From positions 186,001 through 250,000 of the forward strand of contig NZ_SORW01000028.1 in the NCBI RefSeq assembly GCF_004405105.1: a stretch of 64,000 bases of DNA, given 5' to 3'. The notes under the pieces were generated by a model. It was given only the letters and a program-made list of their open reading frames with translations, did no database searches and was not told the origin of the DNA. Below are positions 52,463 through 61,141 of the stretch, one piece after another. Origin of the DNA: Jeotgalibacillus sp. R-1-5s-1 (lineage in GTDB: Bacteria; Bacillota; Bacilli; Bacillales; Jeotgalibacillaceae). Each line of letters starts with the position of its first letter. The first letter of the stretch is position 1. The position numbers and the translations under genes were made by a program.

Positions 52463-54328
52463 TTACCGGTTAATATCCTTCCAAATCAAATGAGCAGGGC
52501 GGTCGAGTTCGATGGACTGCATGTTTTGTGGTAAATCGTGACCCACCCATACACCACTTGTGTACTCATTCGTTAACCCGACTGTCCAATAATCAAAGTA
52601 TTCGTTGGTTGTGCCTGTCTTGATACCGATATACGGCTTTTCCAGGTAAGCAGGTGAACCGGTTCCGGATCTGGCAGCTGTCGCAAGAAGCTCACGCATT
52701 TTGGCTGTTGTCTGGCCGGACCAGACTGGAATATAGTCCTTTGGCCATTCGTAGAGCACGTTACCTTGAAAATCGGTGACTTTTCTGATTGCGTGTGACT
52801 GTCTGTAATTACCGTCAATAAAGCTTGTGTATGCATCTGTAAGTTCGAGTGGAGAAACACCGTAAGTGAAACCTCCTGCAGCGGCTGCGAGTGTCTGATC
52901 ACTCAGACCAACCTGGTTAAAATCAAAAGCATTCAGATAAGCGAAGGATTGCTCCACGCCTGTTTCCTCCATCATCCGAATCGCCGGTGTGTTGAGTGAA
53001 AGCAGAAAGGCGCGTGAAATAGACACGTCCCCGTATTCAACCCCACCGTAATTTTCAGGACAGTAGTTCTGGAAACAGTATGCATCTGCATTCACATTTT
53101 GAGTAAGGTAAGGCTGAAATGTCTCGATATAAGGCCCGTAAACGAGCAGCGGCTTAATGGCTGAACCCGGCTGACGGACAGCCTGATAAGCTCTGTTAAA
53201 ATTATATTTCTGATAGTTTTTACCGCCGGAAAGACCGACAATTTCCCGTGTCTGATTTTCGATAACAACTGCTGCACCTTCCACACCGTTATATGGCAAA
53301 TTCGAACGGACAGCTGCTGTTGTCTGATTTTGCATTGCAGGATCAAGTGCGGTATGAATATTGACACCGGATTTTAAAATCTGCTGGACACGGGCATCCA
53401 GGCGTTCATCAATCGCTGCTTTTTCTGACGTTTTTTTAGCCTTAACAAGCTGATCTTTAAATCCTTCGTGATGGGCAATCAGCTGACGTAATTCGTATTC
53501 AACATAAAACGTATAGTCAGGGTATAGTTCATTGGATTCCACAGGTTTAACTGTGATTTGTTCTGCTTTTAAGGCAGCGGCTTCCTCAGCGGTAATTTTC
53601 TGTTCAGTTACCATCAGGTCAATCAGGCGTTCCTGACGTTCTTTTGCCTGATCAAAATTGGATAGAGGGTCGTATTTTCTCGGGTTATTCGGGATCGCTG
53701 CCAGAAAAGCCAGCTCTGCTTTCGACAGTTCACTTAAATCCTTCTGAAAATAGTATTTCGATGCGGCCTTTATTCCGTATACGCCATTGTTGTAATAAAT
53801 AATATTTAAATAGGCTGTTAAAATCTCATCCTTTGACCATTGGCTCTCAATCTCACTTGCATAAAACAGCTCGGTCATTTTACGGTTATACGTTTTCTCC
53901 TGAGTCAAATACAGATTTCTGGCGAGCTGCTGGGTAATCGTACTGCCACCCTGCTCGATATGGGTAAAAACCAGGTTTTTGACAACAGCCCGGATGATCG
54001 CCCCTGCATCAAAACCGATGTGGTCATAAAAATTCCGGTCCTCTGAATAAACCGTTACATCCTTTAAAAATTGAGGTAACTCTTCGGAGGTAGCGTGCAT
54101 TCTCATGCCTGGTTCGCTTTTTGATATTTGTGCCCCATTGCGGTCGAAGATAAAGCTAGTCTGCTGAACAGTTTGCTCATTAAGCTGCACTTTTTCATCA
54201 AGTGCCTTCTGAAAATCAGACTGCGCCTGGATTTCTTTATTTGTTTGAAGCCAGAAGAAAATACATAACGGGATAAGGAGAAACACACCCATAAACCCCA
54301 TGGTCATTCTCATTTTAGGAGTCTCCAT
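52463..54328 (-). CDS. pbpD: Class A penicillin-binding protein PbpD
   Basis: This 621-residue bifunctional peptidoglycan synthase has an N-terminal membrane anchor (about 10-28), a glycosyltransferase domain with catalytic Glu96 in YSEDRNFYDH and a transpeptidase domain with SAIK (Ser389-Lys392), SLN (444-446) and KTG (570-572). All catalytic motifs are intact. It resembles B. subtilis PBP4. The MFS gene yuxJ is upstream on the same strand, seven bases away. Confidence 0.93.
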   Translation of the reverse strand: METPKMRMTMGFMGVFLLIPLCIFFWLQTNKEIQAQSDFQKALDEKVQLNEQTVQQTSFIFDRNGAQISKSEPGMRMHATSEELPQFLKDVTVYSEDRNFYDHIGFDAGAIIRAVVKNLVFTHIEQGGSTITQQLARNLYLTQEKTYNRKMTELFYASEIESQWSKDEILTAYLNIIYYNNGVYGIKAASKYYFQKDLSELSKAELAFLAAIPNNPRKYDPLSNFDQAKERQERLIDLMVTEQKITAEEAAALKAEQITVKPVESNELYPDYTFYVEYELRQLIAHHEGFKDQLVKAKKTSEKAAIDERLDARVQQILKSGVNIHTALDPAMQNQTTAAVRSNLPYNGVEGAAVVIENQTREIVGLSGGKNYQKYNFNRAYQAVRQPGSAIKPLLVYGPYIETFQPYLTQNVNADAYCFQNYCPENYGGVEYGDVSISRAFLLSLNTPAIRMMEETGVEQSFAYLNAFDFNQVGLSDQTLAAAAGGFTYGVSPLELTDAYTSFIDGNYRQSHAIRKVTDFQGNVLYEWPKDYIPVWSGQTTAKMRELLATAARSGTGSPAYLEKPYIGIKTGTTNEYFDYWTVGLTNEYTSGVWVGHDLPQNMQSIELDRPAHLIWKDINR

Positions 54329-54335
54329 TCTAAAG

Positions 54336-55553
54336 TTAGTTCACGGACGATTGCTGTGTGCTTATTTGCCTGCGGCTCCACCATAAAAGACTAAAGGCTC
54401 CGAGAAATAAAGCACCTGTCACATAAAAGACGGAAGAAATCCCGATAAATCCGGAGATCACACCCCCAAATACGGGGCCTGCCACATTGCCGAGAAAACG
54501 GAAGCTTTGATTATAACCGAGCACTTCCCCCTGCATGGATACAGGTGCAGCATGACGGATGAAGGCTGTCACGCTTGGAATAATTCCGCCGATCGCGATG
54601 CCAAATAAGAATCGCAGAATCACAAGCTGCCATAATTCAGTGACGAGTGCCTGTGGAATGATGAAGAGAGCTGACAATACGAGAAGGATCACCAGTACTT
54701 TTTCATAGCCGATCGCATCTCCGAGTCTGCCCCAGCTTCGTGTAGCAATAAGATTGCCGAAGCCTGTTGCAGAAAATGCCATACCCGAAAGAAAGGCGAT
54801 GTTAGCTGCGCTCGTCAGTCCATCCACATAGAGCGCTAAAAGTGGCTGAATACTGAAATTCGCCATCTGAACAAGGAAGGATAAGACCATCACGGTCATT
54901 AGCATGCGGTGACTCGTAATATGTCTGAACACTTCTTTTCTTGTATACGTCCGTTCTTTCTTTTTATCGGCATCTTTTTTCTTTTCTGAAATACCAAACA
55001 TCACAACGGTTGCTGCAACAGAGATCGAAATCGCGGTGATAATAAAGGTGTAGCTGAAACCGAATGTATCTGCCATCAGCCCCCCGAGGAGTGGGCCGAA
55101 CAATCCGCCGGTTACGGTTCCCATTTGAAGGGTGCCGAGCGTGCGGCCGGCAATATGTTTTGGTGTCTGTGAAGAGATAAGGGCAAGAGAAGTAGGGATA
55201 AAGCCGGTTACAACGCCCATAAACATCCGGAGGATAAACAGTCCTTCAACCGACTGAATGAATCCCATGAGAAAGATGCTGAAGGCAATGCCATAGCCGG
55301 TGATCATCAGGATCGGCTTATAGCCAAACCGGTCACCGAAACGTCCCCAGATCGGAGAGACAAAAAACGCAGTCAGAAAAGTTACACCGAATACAAGGCC
55401 GGACCATCTTTGAACATACTCGTCAGAAAAGTCACCCATTGTTTCTATATAAAGAGAGAGAAACGGAAGGATCATAGTGGCACTCGCTGCCACGAGGAAA
55501 TTGGCGATCCACATAATGATTAAGTTCTTTTTTTCAACTTTAATAACAAACAC
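54336..55553 (-). CDS. yuxJ: MFS transporter YuxJ
   Basis: This 405-residue major facilitator has 12 helices, the motif A loop WGRFGDRFGYKPILM near residue 70 and a repeat in the second half (WGRLGDAIGYEKVLV). It resembles drug/multidrug exporters, with unknown substrate. GTG 55553 is the longest start but AGAAGG lies almost adjacent, so the true start is uncertain. Position upstream of pbpD matches B. subtilis. Confidence 0.85.
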   Translation of the reverse strand: MFVIKVEKKNLIIMWIANFLVAASATMILPFLSLYIETMGDFSDEYVQRWSGLVFGVTFLTAFFVSPIWGRFGDRFGYKPILMITGYGIAFSIFLMGFIQSVEGLFILRMFMGVVTGFIPTSLALISSQTPKHIAGRTLGTLQMGTVTGGLFGPLLGGLMADTFGFSYTFIITAISISVAATVVMFGISEKKKDADKKKERTYTRKEVFRHITSHRMLMTVMVLSFLVQMANFSIQPLLALYVDGLTSAANIAFLSGMAFSATGFGNLIATRSWGRLGDAIGYEKVLVILLVLSALFIIPQALVTELWQLVILRFLFGIAIGGIIPSVTAFIRHAAPVSMQGEVLGYNQSFRFLGNVAGPVFGGVISGFIGISSVFYVTGALFLGAFSLLWWSRRQISTQQSSVN

Positions 55554-55721
55554 CTTCTAACATTCATCTGAATTATTTCGAGAGTCGTAACAAGTATAAC
55601 GTAATAAAAAAACGATGCAACTTGAAATCACTCATATTATGTCGCAAGAAAATTCAGACATTTATATGTGGATTACCCAACTACATGGTATAATTAATCA
55701 CATGAGAAAGGAGGAAAGAAC

Positions 55722-56342
55722 ATGACCGGCGCTGATCAGACCATTATTTTTCTGGATTTTGAATTTTCCATGCCGGATGGAAGGGGACCAAAGGGCTTTT
55801 ATCCTGAAATCATTGAAGTAGGTCTCGTAGCCGTCAGAAATGGAGAAAAAGAACAATTTTCAAGCTATGTGAAACCGAAAAAATTCAAAAGGCTCTCCAG
55901 AAGGTGTAAATCCTTCCTGAATATCAGTCAGGAGCAGGTCGATAGCGGCATCTCTGTTCATTCCCTTGTCAAAAAGTTAGCAGAGCTGAACCACGATGGC
56001 TTTTGTAAAGTTGTGACCTGGGGCAACATGGACATGAAGGTGCTGAGACAAAATTGCGAAAAGGCCGGGCTGATCTTTCCGTTCACCGGTGAATTTGTCG
56101 ATTTATCCATGGAGTACAAACGCTTTTTTGGAGACCGGAATCAGACAGGATTATGGAAAGCCGTTCAGGAATATGGAAAGGATGGGACTGGTAAACACCA
56201 TAAGGCCCTCGATGATGCGATGACGACCTACCATATATATCAGCTGGTAGAAAAGGATAAGCGCTATTTAAACAAGAGCGAACCGACTACGATTGGGGAC
56301 AGAGTGGATTTTTCCGCTTTACGCCAGTTTCTGGTTCAATAA
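55722..56342 (+). CDS. kapD: DEDDh exonuclease-fold sporulation regulator KapD
   Basis: This 206-residue 3'-5' exonuclease-fold protein has Exo I IIFLDFEFSMP near residue 9, Exo II VVTWGNMDMKVL near residue 107 and Exo III KHHKALDDAMTTYH near residue 165. In B. subtilis KapD inhibits the KinA route into sporulation. GAAAGGAGGAAAG precedes the ATG. It converges with kapB. Confidence 0.92.
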   Translation: MTGADQTIIFLDFEFSMPDGRGPKGFYPEIIEVGLVAVRNGEKEQFSSYVKPKKFKRLSRRCKSFLNISQEQVDSGISVHSLVKKLAELNHDGFCKVVTWGNMDMKVLRQNCEKAGLIFPFTGEFVDLSMEYKRFFGDRNQTGLWKAVQEYGKDGTGKHHKALDDAMTTYHIYQLVEKDKRYLNKSEPTTIGDRVDFSALRQFLVQ

Positions 56343-56376
56343 AAAAGAGCCCTCCTGAGAAGGGCTTTTATTTTTG
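56341..56376 (+). terminator. Terminator between kapD and kapB
   Basis: AAAAGAGCCCT and AGGGCTTTTA pair around CCTGAGA; usable on both strands. Confidence 0.82.
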
Positions 56377-56377
56377 G

Positions 56378-56764
56378 TCAGGAAAAATTCATGTTATACA
56401 TCAGCTCATATTCTTTTTTAACACCTGCAAGTGCTTCAAGGCTTTTTTGATTAAAGGCTGAATCCTCTTCCTGTAATCTCCTTTCAAGCTCCGCGACAGC
56501 CTCAGCTAAATGCACATAATAATCACCCGGTTCCCCGTCAAACGGTTTCACCATGGATGATGGGATATTCGCACGTTCATTAAATGCGAGCGCTTTTCTT
56601 TCATGAAAGAGTGGAACATCCACCTGATTCGGGTTGTGCAGATCACCCTGAATTGGATGCTTCAATACATCTTTAATCTGGACAACCTTTACACTGTCTT
56701 TATCCTCTGTCACCACGCCAATATAAGCGCCGGTTTTATAAAAAGCTTTTACATATTCAGTCAT
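56378..56764 (-). CDS. kapB: Kinase-associated protein KapB
   Basis: This 128-residue soluble protein contains YKTGAYIGVVTEDKDSVKVVQIKDVLKHPIQGDLHNP, the KapB domain. In B. subtilis KapB is encoded with and needed for the sensor kinase KinB. No kinB is adjacent here: upstream on the other strand is a cyclophilin gene. AGGAGGCG precedes the ATG. Confidence 0.9.
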   Translation of the reverse strand: MTEYVKAFYKTGAYIGVVTEDKDSVKVVQIKDVLKHPIQGDLHNPNQVDVPLFHERKALAFNERANIPSSMVKPFDGEPGDYYVHLAEAVAELERRLQEEDSAFNQKSLEALAGVKKEYELMYNMNFS

Positions 56765-56887
56765 TCTTCACGCCTCCTGTAAGTATGTTACACTCACCAA
56801 TTTTTTGGCATTCCTCACTATTTAGTTTAACGTAACATAATGATTTTTTCTGTAAATTAGGCTAAAGTATAATATGGAGGCGAGAAA

Positions 56888-57649
56888 ATGAAAATTAAAT
56901 TGATGTTGTCATTGTTATTTGTATTGTTGTTAGCAGCCTGCGGAGGAAATGCTGACAGTGGCTCAGATACTGAAAATACGGAGTCTGCAGAGCCTGCTGA
57001 AGAAACGGCAGAAGACACGTATGCTGAAGCGGAACCGGTTGAAGAATTGCCGGCAGTGGAAGGATACCCACAAACAAATCCTGAACCGGGTGAAAATGAG
57101 CCTGTTGCTACCATCCAGACGAATTACGGTGATATTACAGTGAAGTTTTTCCCTGACCAGGCACCTTTAGCAGTTGAAAACTTTTTAACACACGCTGAAG
57201 AAGGTTATTATGATGGCGTGATTTTTCACAGAGTCATTGAAGACTTTATGATTCAGGGGGGAGATCCTGATGGGACAGGTGCCGGCGGCGAAAGTATTTT
57301 CGGTGAACCGTTTGAGGATGAATTTTCACCTGAACTCGTTCATATCAGAGGCGCATTATCAATGGCCAATTCCGGTCCTGCAACGAATGGCAGTCAGTTT
57401 TTCATTGTGCAAAATCAGAATATGACTGAGGACCTTGTTGCACAAATGGAATCAGCCGGTTTTCCTGAAGAGCTGATTACGATGTATCAGGAAAGAGGCG
57501 GCACGCCATACCTTGATAACCGTCATACTGTTTTTGGACAGGTGATTGAGGGCATGAACATCGTTGATAATATTGCAGCGGTTGAAACGGGTAGTGATGA
57601 TCGTCCGGTAGAGGAAGTCGTCATTGAATCTGTTGAGGTTCAGGAGTAA
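56888..57649 (+). CDS. Cyclophilin-type peptidyl-prolyl isomerase lipoprotein
   Basis: This 253-residue protein has a signal peptide with lipobox LAAC (Cys18), an acidic linker of about 50 residues (residues 19-70) and a cyclophilin domain with [20 protein letters not shown] and GSQFFIV, including the catalytic arginine. It probably assists folding of exported proteins at the outer membrane face. GGAGGCG precedes the ATG. A terminator lies at 57675-57711. Confidence 0.9.
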   Translation: MKIKLMLSLLFVLLLAACGGNADSGSDTENTESAEPAEETAEDTYAEAEPVEELPAVEGYPQTNPEPGENEPVATIQTNYGDITVKFFPDQAPLAVENFLTHAEEGYYDGVIFHRVIEDFMIQGGDPDGTGAGGESIFGEPFEDEFSPELVHIRGALSMANSGPATNGSQFFIVQNQNMTEDLVAQMESAGFPEELITMYQERGGTPYLDNRHTVFGQVIEGMNIVDNIAAVETGSDDRPVEEVVIESVEVQE

Positions 57650-57674
57650 ATTCCATCACAGGTTTTTCAAACAT

Positions 57675-57711
57675 GAAGGCTGGAACGGGGAGTGGTTCCG
57701 GCTTTTTTTAT
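57675..57711 (+). terminator. Terminator after the cyclophilin gene
   Basis: GCTGGAAC and GTTCCGGC pair (one G-U) and a T run follows. Confidence 0.85.
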
Positions 57712-57753
57712 ACAATCTTGACCTAATCATTTTACATACATGGGGGAAATAAT

Positions 57754-58980
57754 ATGGACGAACTTTTATTGAAATACGCAAAGCTTGCTGTCAGGACAGG
57801 AGTCAACATTCAGGAAGGACAGTTTCTGTGGATTGCGGCTTCAGTTGACAGCGCTGTTTTTACAAGACTTGTAGTTGAAGAGGCTTATCGTGCAGGAGCG
57901 GGTAATGTACACGTCCAATGGCACGATGATCTCGTAACAAGACTTTTTTATGAAAAAGCACTTGATCAGGAACTCGACTATTTCCCGGAATGGCTGACAA
58001 CGGCGCATGAAGAAACGGTTGAGCGGGAAGGGGCATTCCTTGTTATCGAGTCTGATAATCCCGATCTTCTAAAGGGAATCTCCTCTGACCGGATTGCCGC
58101 TTTTGCAAAAGCAAGAGGAGAGGCGCTCGGTGCTTTTTATGAAGCAATTGAAACAGATCGCATCAGCTGGTCTATCGTGGCAGTGCCTTCTGCTGATTGG
58201 GCACTGAAGCTGTTCCCGGAACAACCTGAAGTGAAAGCAGTCGAGAAGCTGTGGGAGTCCATCTTTTCTGTGACAAGAATTCTAAAAGATGACCCGGTAC
58301 TTGAATGGGAACATCATATGGAACATCTCAGAAAAAGAGCGGCCTCCTTAACTGAAAAGCAATATACGGCACTGCATTATCAGGGACCTGGTACAGACAT
58401 CACAATTAAACTTCCCGCTCACCATAAATGGCTGACAGGGGGCTCGAAAAATAAAAAAGGTCATGACTTTATCGCAAATCTGCCAACAGAAGAAGTGTAC
58501 ACAGTTCCTCACAGATTAGGTGTGAACGGCTATGTGACAAACACAAAACCGCTTGCCTATCAAGGGAATATCATTGACGGATTCACGCTCACATTTAAAG
58601 AGGGGAAAGTCACTGATTTTAAAGCGGATGTCGGAGAGGAGCTGCTTGAAAAAATCCTGACAATGGACGAGGGGGCACCGTACCTTGGCGAGATCGCACT
58701 CGTACCTCACCGTTCACCGATTTCTGATTCAGGCATTCTGTTTTTTAATACGCTGTTTGATGAAAACGCATCGAATCATTTTGCGCTCGGCTCGTGTTAT
58801 CCGACCTGTATTGAGGGTGGAACAGAGATGAACGATGAAGAAAGGCTTGAGGCAGGGTTAAATGACAGCATCGTTCACGAGGATTTTATGATGGGCTCTG
58901 CTCAGATGAACATTGATGGGATCAGAGCGGATGGAACGCGAGAACCGGTCTTTCGCAATGGGAATTGGGCAACTGAATAG
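57754..58980 (+). CDS. ampS: Aminopeptidase AmpS (M29)
   Basis: This 408-residue M29-family metalloaminopeptidase has candidate metal ligands Glu246-Glu247 (ANLPTEEVYT), Glu313 (YLGEIAL), His342 (NHFALGS), His375 and Asp377 (IVHEDFMMGS), all in the expected order. It releases N-terminal residues from peptides in the cytosol. GGGGGAAATA precedes the ATG. Confidence 0.93.
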   Translation: MDELLLKYAKLAVRTGVNIQEGQFLWIAASVDSAVFTRLVVEEAYRAGAGNVHVQWHDDLVTRLFYEKALDQELDYFPEWLTTAHEETVEREGAFLVIESDNPDLLKGISSDRIAAFAKARGEALGAFYEAIETDRISWSIVAVPSADWALKLFPEQPEVKAVEKLWESIFSVTRILKDDPVLEWEHHMEHLRKRAASLTEKQYTALHYQGPGTDITIKLPAHHKWLTGGSKNKKGHDFIANLPTEEVYTVPHRLGVNGYVTNTKPLAYQGNIIDGFTLTFKEGKVTDFKADVGEELLEKILTMDEGAPYLGEIALVPHRSPISDSGILFFNTLFDENASNHFALGSCYPTCIEGGTEMNDEERLEAGLNDSIVHEDFMMGSAQMNIDGIRADGTREPVFRNGNWATE

Positions 58981-59061
58981 GCTGTACACGAATTGTTCAC
59001 GTGATGTATGAAGGAAGCGTTGTTATAATGAAGGAAATTGAGTAAGCGAGGAGGCTGCGCC

Positions 59062-59271
59062 GTGTTCTACGACTTGTTTATTTTGCAGCTCTTTTTATAT
59101 TTTCCGGAAGATAAATCGGAATACCTTCCAGCTGCATTATGGCTATTATTGTTTGTTATTATGACGTATATTACGTTTCGCTGGATTATCCGTGTGTCTA
59201 AAAGACAGGCGGAGGAAACGAAAAAGCTTGAAGAGAAAATGTTGAATGAGCGTAATCATTCTTCTAAATAG
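59062..59271 (+). CDS. Small single-pass membrane protein
   Basis: A 69-residue protein with an N-terminal hydrophobic patch, one clear membrane helix (LPAALWLLLFVIMTYITFRW) and a basic coiled-coil-like tail (KRQAEETKKLEEKMLNERN). GTG 59062 follows GAGGAGG with an eight-base spacer and is preferred to the longer frame. I do not recognise the family. Confidence 0.7.
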   Translation: MFYDLFILQLFLYFPEDKSEYLPAALWLLLFVIMTYITFRWIIRVSKRQAEETKKLEEKMLNERNHSSK

Positions 59272-59305
59272 AAAAAGGCCGGGATGAAGAATCCCGGTCT
59301 TTTTT
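59271..59305 (+). terminator. Terminator after the small membrane protein
   Basis: AAAAGGCCGGGAT and ATCCCGGTCTTTT pair around GAAGA. Confidence 0.92.
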
Positions 59306-59327
59306 GTTTCTAACTCACCCCAAAAAA

Positions 59328-60485
59328 TTATTTAAATACCATCTGCAGTCTTCTAAGTCCTTCTTCGACCATTGATCTTGGGCAGGCGATGTTCATTCTG
59401 ATGAATCCTTCTCCGCCTTTTCCGTATTTATCACCAGGTTCAAGTGCGAGTCCGGCTTCGTCGACGAGTTTCTTTTTGATTTCTTCGTCAGATAAACCGG
59501 TTTTTCGTGCGTCCAGCCAGAGAAGGTAGGTGCTGTCAGGCTCCATCATGTTAATCTGATCCATTTCCGTGACCGTATTTCTGACAAGCTCAAGGTTTCC
59601 GGTCAAATAATCAATAAGTGATTCCAGCCATTCCTCTCCTTCAGAATAAGCGGCTTCCATTGCGGTGATGCCAAATGTGGAGAGAGTGAAAAATCCCTGA
59701 CGGCCCTGTTCCTCCTTAATTTTCTCACGGGTTTCTTCGTTTGAACAAATAATAGCCGACGCCTGGAGACCTGCGAGATTAAAGGTTTTGGACGGTGCAA
59801 CGAGTGTAATAATATGATCATGTTCATCACCGGCTGCTTTTGCAGTAGGTACGTGGCGGGCGTGTCTGTAAATTAAATCTGAATGAATTTCATCTGAAAC
59901 GAGCACGACATCATGCTCTGCACATAAATCAGATAGTCTCTTCAGCTCATCACTGCTCCATACTCTTCCCGAAGGATTGTGCGGGCTGCATAACAGAAAC
60001 ATTTTTACATCAGACAGCTTCTGACTGAGATCCTCCCAGTCTATTTCGTAGCGGCCGTTTTGCTCAATTAAGTGATTGGTCACAACGGTCCTGCCATTTT
60101 GTTCAATCATGCCGAAAAATGGTGTATAGACAGGTGTCATGGTTAATATGTGATCACCGGGAGCCGTTAATGCCCTGATGGCAGTTGCGATGGAAGGGAC
60201 CACGCCGATTGAATATAAATACCATGATGCATTGGTTTTCCAGCCGTGCCGCTTTTCAAGCCAGCCGGCGATGGTCCGTGCTGTTGATGGCGGAACAAAT
60301 GTATAACCGTATGGAGGCTGTTCTAGCCGCTTCGTTAAGGAAGTCATGACGCTTTCAGGCGGGGCAAAATCCATATCCGCCACCCACATCGGAAGCAAGT
60401 CACTCTTTCCGAACAATTCATTCATCATGTCCCACTTCACGGAATGTGATCCGGTTCTTTGCGTTTCGCGGTCAAAATCAATCAT
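59328..60485 (-). CDS. patB: Cystathionine beta-lyase/aminotransferase PatB
   Basis: This 385-residue fold-type I PLP enzyme of the MalY/PatB class has Lys233 in APSKTFNLAGL as the PLP lysine, SPHNPSGRVW near residue 168 and MWVADMDFAPP near residue 33. PatB enzymes cleave C-S bonds of cystathionine or cysteine and can transaminate. The start MIDFDRETQRTG (60485) follows GGAAAGGAAGTG. It is divergent from yugE. Confidence 0.92.
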   Translation of the reverse strand: MIDFDRETQRTGSHSVKWDMMNELFGKSDLLPMWVADMDFAPPESVMTSLTKRLEQPPYGYTFVPPSTARTIAGWLEKRHGWKTNASWYLYSIGVVPSIATAIRALTAPGDHILTMTPVYTPFFGMIEQNGRTVVTNHLIEQNGRYEIDWEDLSQKLSDVKMFLLCSPHNPSGRVWSSDELKRLSDLCAEHDVVLVSDEIHSDLIYRHARHVPTAKAAGDEHDHIITLVAPSKTFNLAGLQASAIICSNEETREKIKEEQGRQGFFTLSTFGITAMEAAYSEGEEWLESLIDYLTGNLELVRNTVTEMDQINMMEPDSTYLLWLDARKTGLSDEEIKKKLVDEAGLALEPGDKYGKGGEGFIRMNIACPRSMVEEGLRRLQMVFK

Positions 60486-60561
60486 GCAAACACTTCCTTT
60501 CCAATTCTCTATTCTATGGTATGATAGATGAAGCATTTTTCAAAATGATTAGGTGGTACAA

Positions 60562-60822
60562 ATGAATATAAGTGAAATGGATTTAAAACTCATGATTATT
60601 CTGCAGGAATGGGACCCATTTGATAAAGGGGAAGAAGGGTACGATCATGAAATTGCTGAAGTTATTCAGTCTGTTCATGAACTGCATCACCCGACGGATC
60701 TGGCCAGACACATTCAGGCAATCTATGAGTCTGCGTTTGGTCAATGGATCCCGTTGCAGGACTGTACAAAAGTATCCTACAAGCTGCTGGCAGTGAAAAT
60801 GGATGCTGTATATGAGGAATAG
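60562..60822 (+). CDS. yugE: YugE family protein (DUF1871)
   Basis: This 86-residue acidic helical protein starts MNISEMDLKLMIILQEWDPFDKGEEGYDHEIAEVI, matching DUF1871. Function unknown. ATG 60562 follows TTAGGTGG with a seven-base spacer; GTG 60553 overlaps that site. The pairing with patB is conserved in bacilli. Confidence 0.85.
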   Translation: MNISEMDLKLMIILQEWDPFDKGEEGYDHEIAEVIQSVHELHHPTDLARHIQAIYESAFGQWIPLQDCTKVSYKLLAVKMDAVYEE

Positions 60823-60825
60823 AGA

Positions 60826-60861
60826 AGTGAAACCGCACTGATGGTAAGTGCGGTTTTTTAT
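60826..60861 (+). terminator. Terminator after yugE
   Basis: AACCGCACT and AGTGCGGTT pair around GATGGTA; a T run follows. Confidence 0.93.
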
Positions 60862-60989
60862 ATGGGGTTTGGTAACTTCAGATACAGTGGACCTTCCATG
60901 CGCGAAGACGACCAGTATCCTGTCATGATTTGAATACGCGTATGGAGAGCCGTGTTCACTAAAAATGCTGTAGTCCAAATGTCTCTGAA

Positions 60990-61098
60990 CTCACGAATTA
61001 TTAAATAAGCTCACGAACTTTCCCGCTAAACTCACGAACCTGAGAGGGGAACTCACAAACTCCCACCGCAAACTCACAAACTCATACCGGAACCTCAC
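60990..61098 (-). repeat. 21-bp periodic array C', minus orientation
   Basis: CTCAC (minus-strand GTGAG) starts at 60990, 61010, 61031, 61052, 61073 and 61094. Five intervals are 20, 21, 21, 21 and 21 bp. On the minus strand the cores read GTTYGTGAG, like array C at 6 kb. The array begins just past the terminator of the minus-strand NSS gene. The remaining sequence at 60862-60989 shows nothing recognisable. Confidence 0.83.
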
Positions 61099-61106
61099 AT
61101 TCCAGA

Positions 61107-61135
61107 AAAAAGAACGGGCAGCAGCCCGTTCCATC
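61107..61135 (-). terminator. Terminator of the second NSS gene
   Basis: On the minus strand GGAACGGGCT and GCCCGTTC pair, followed by TTTTTTC. Confidence 0.88.
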
Positions 61136-61141
61136 AAAAAT

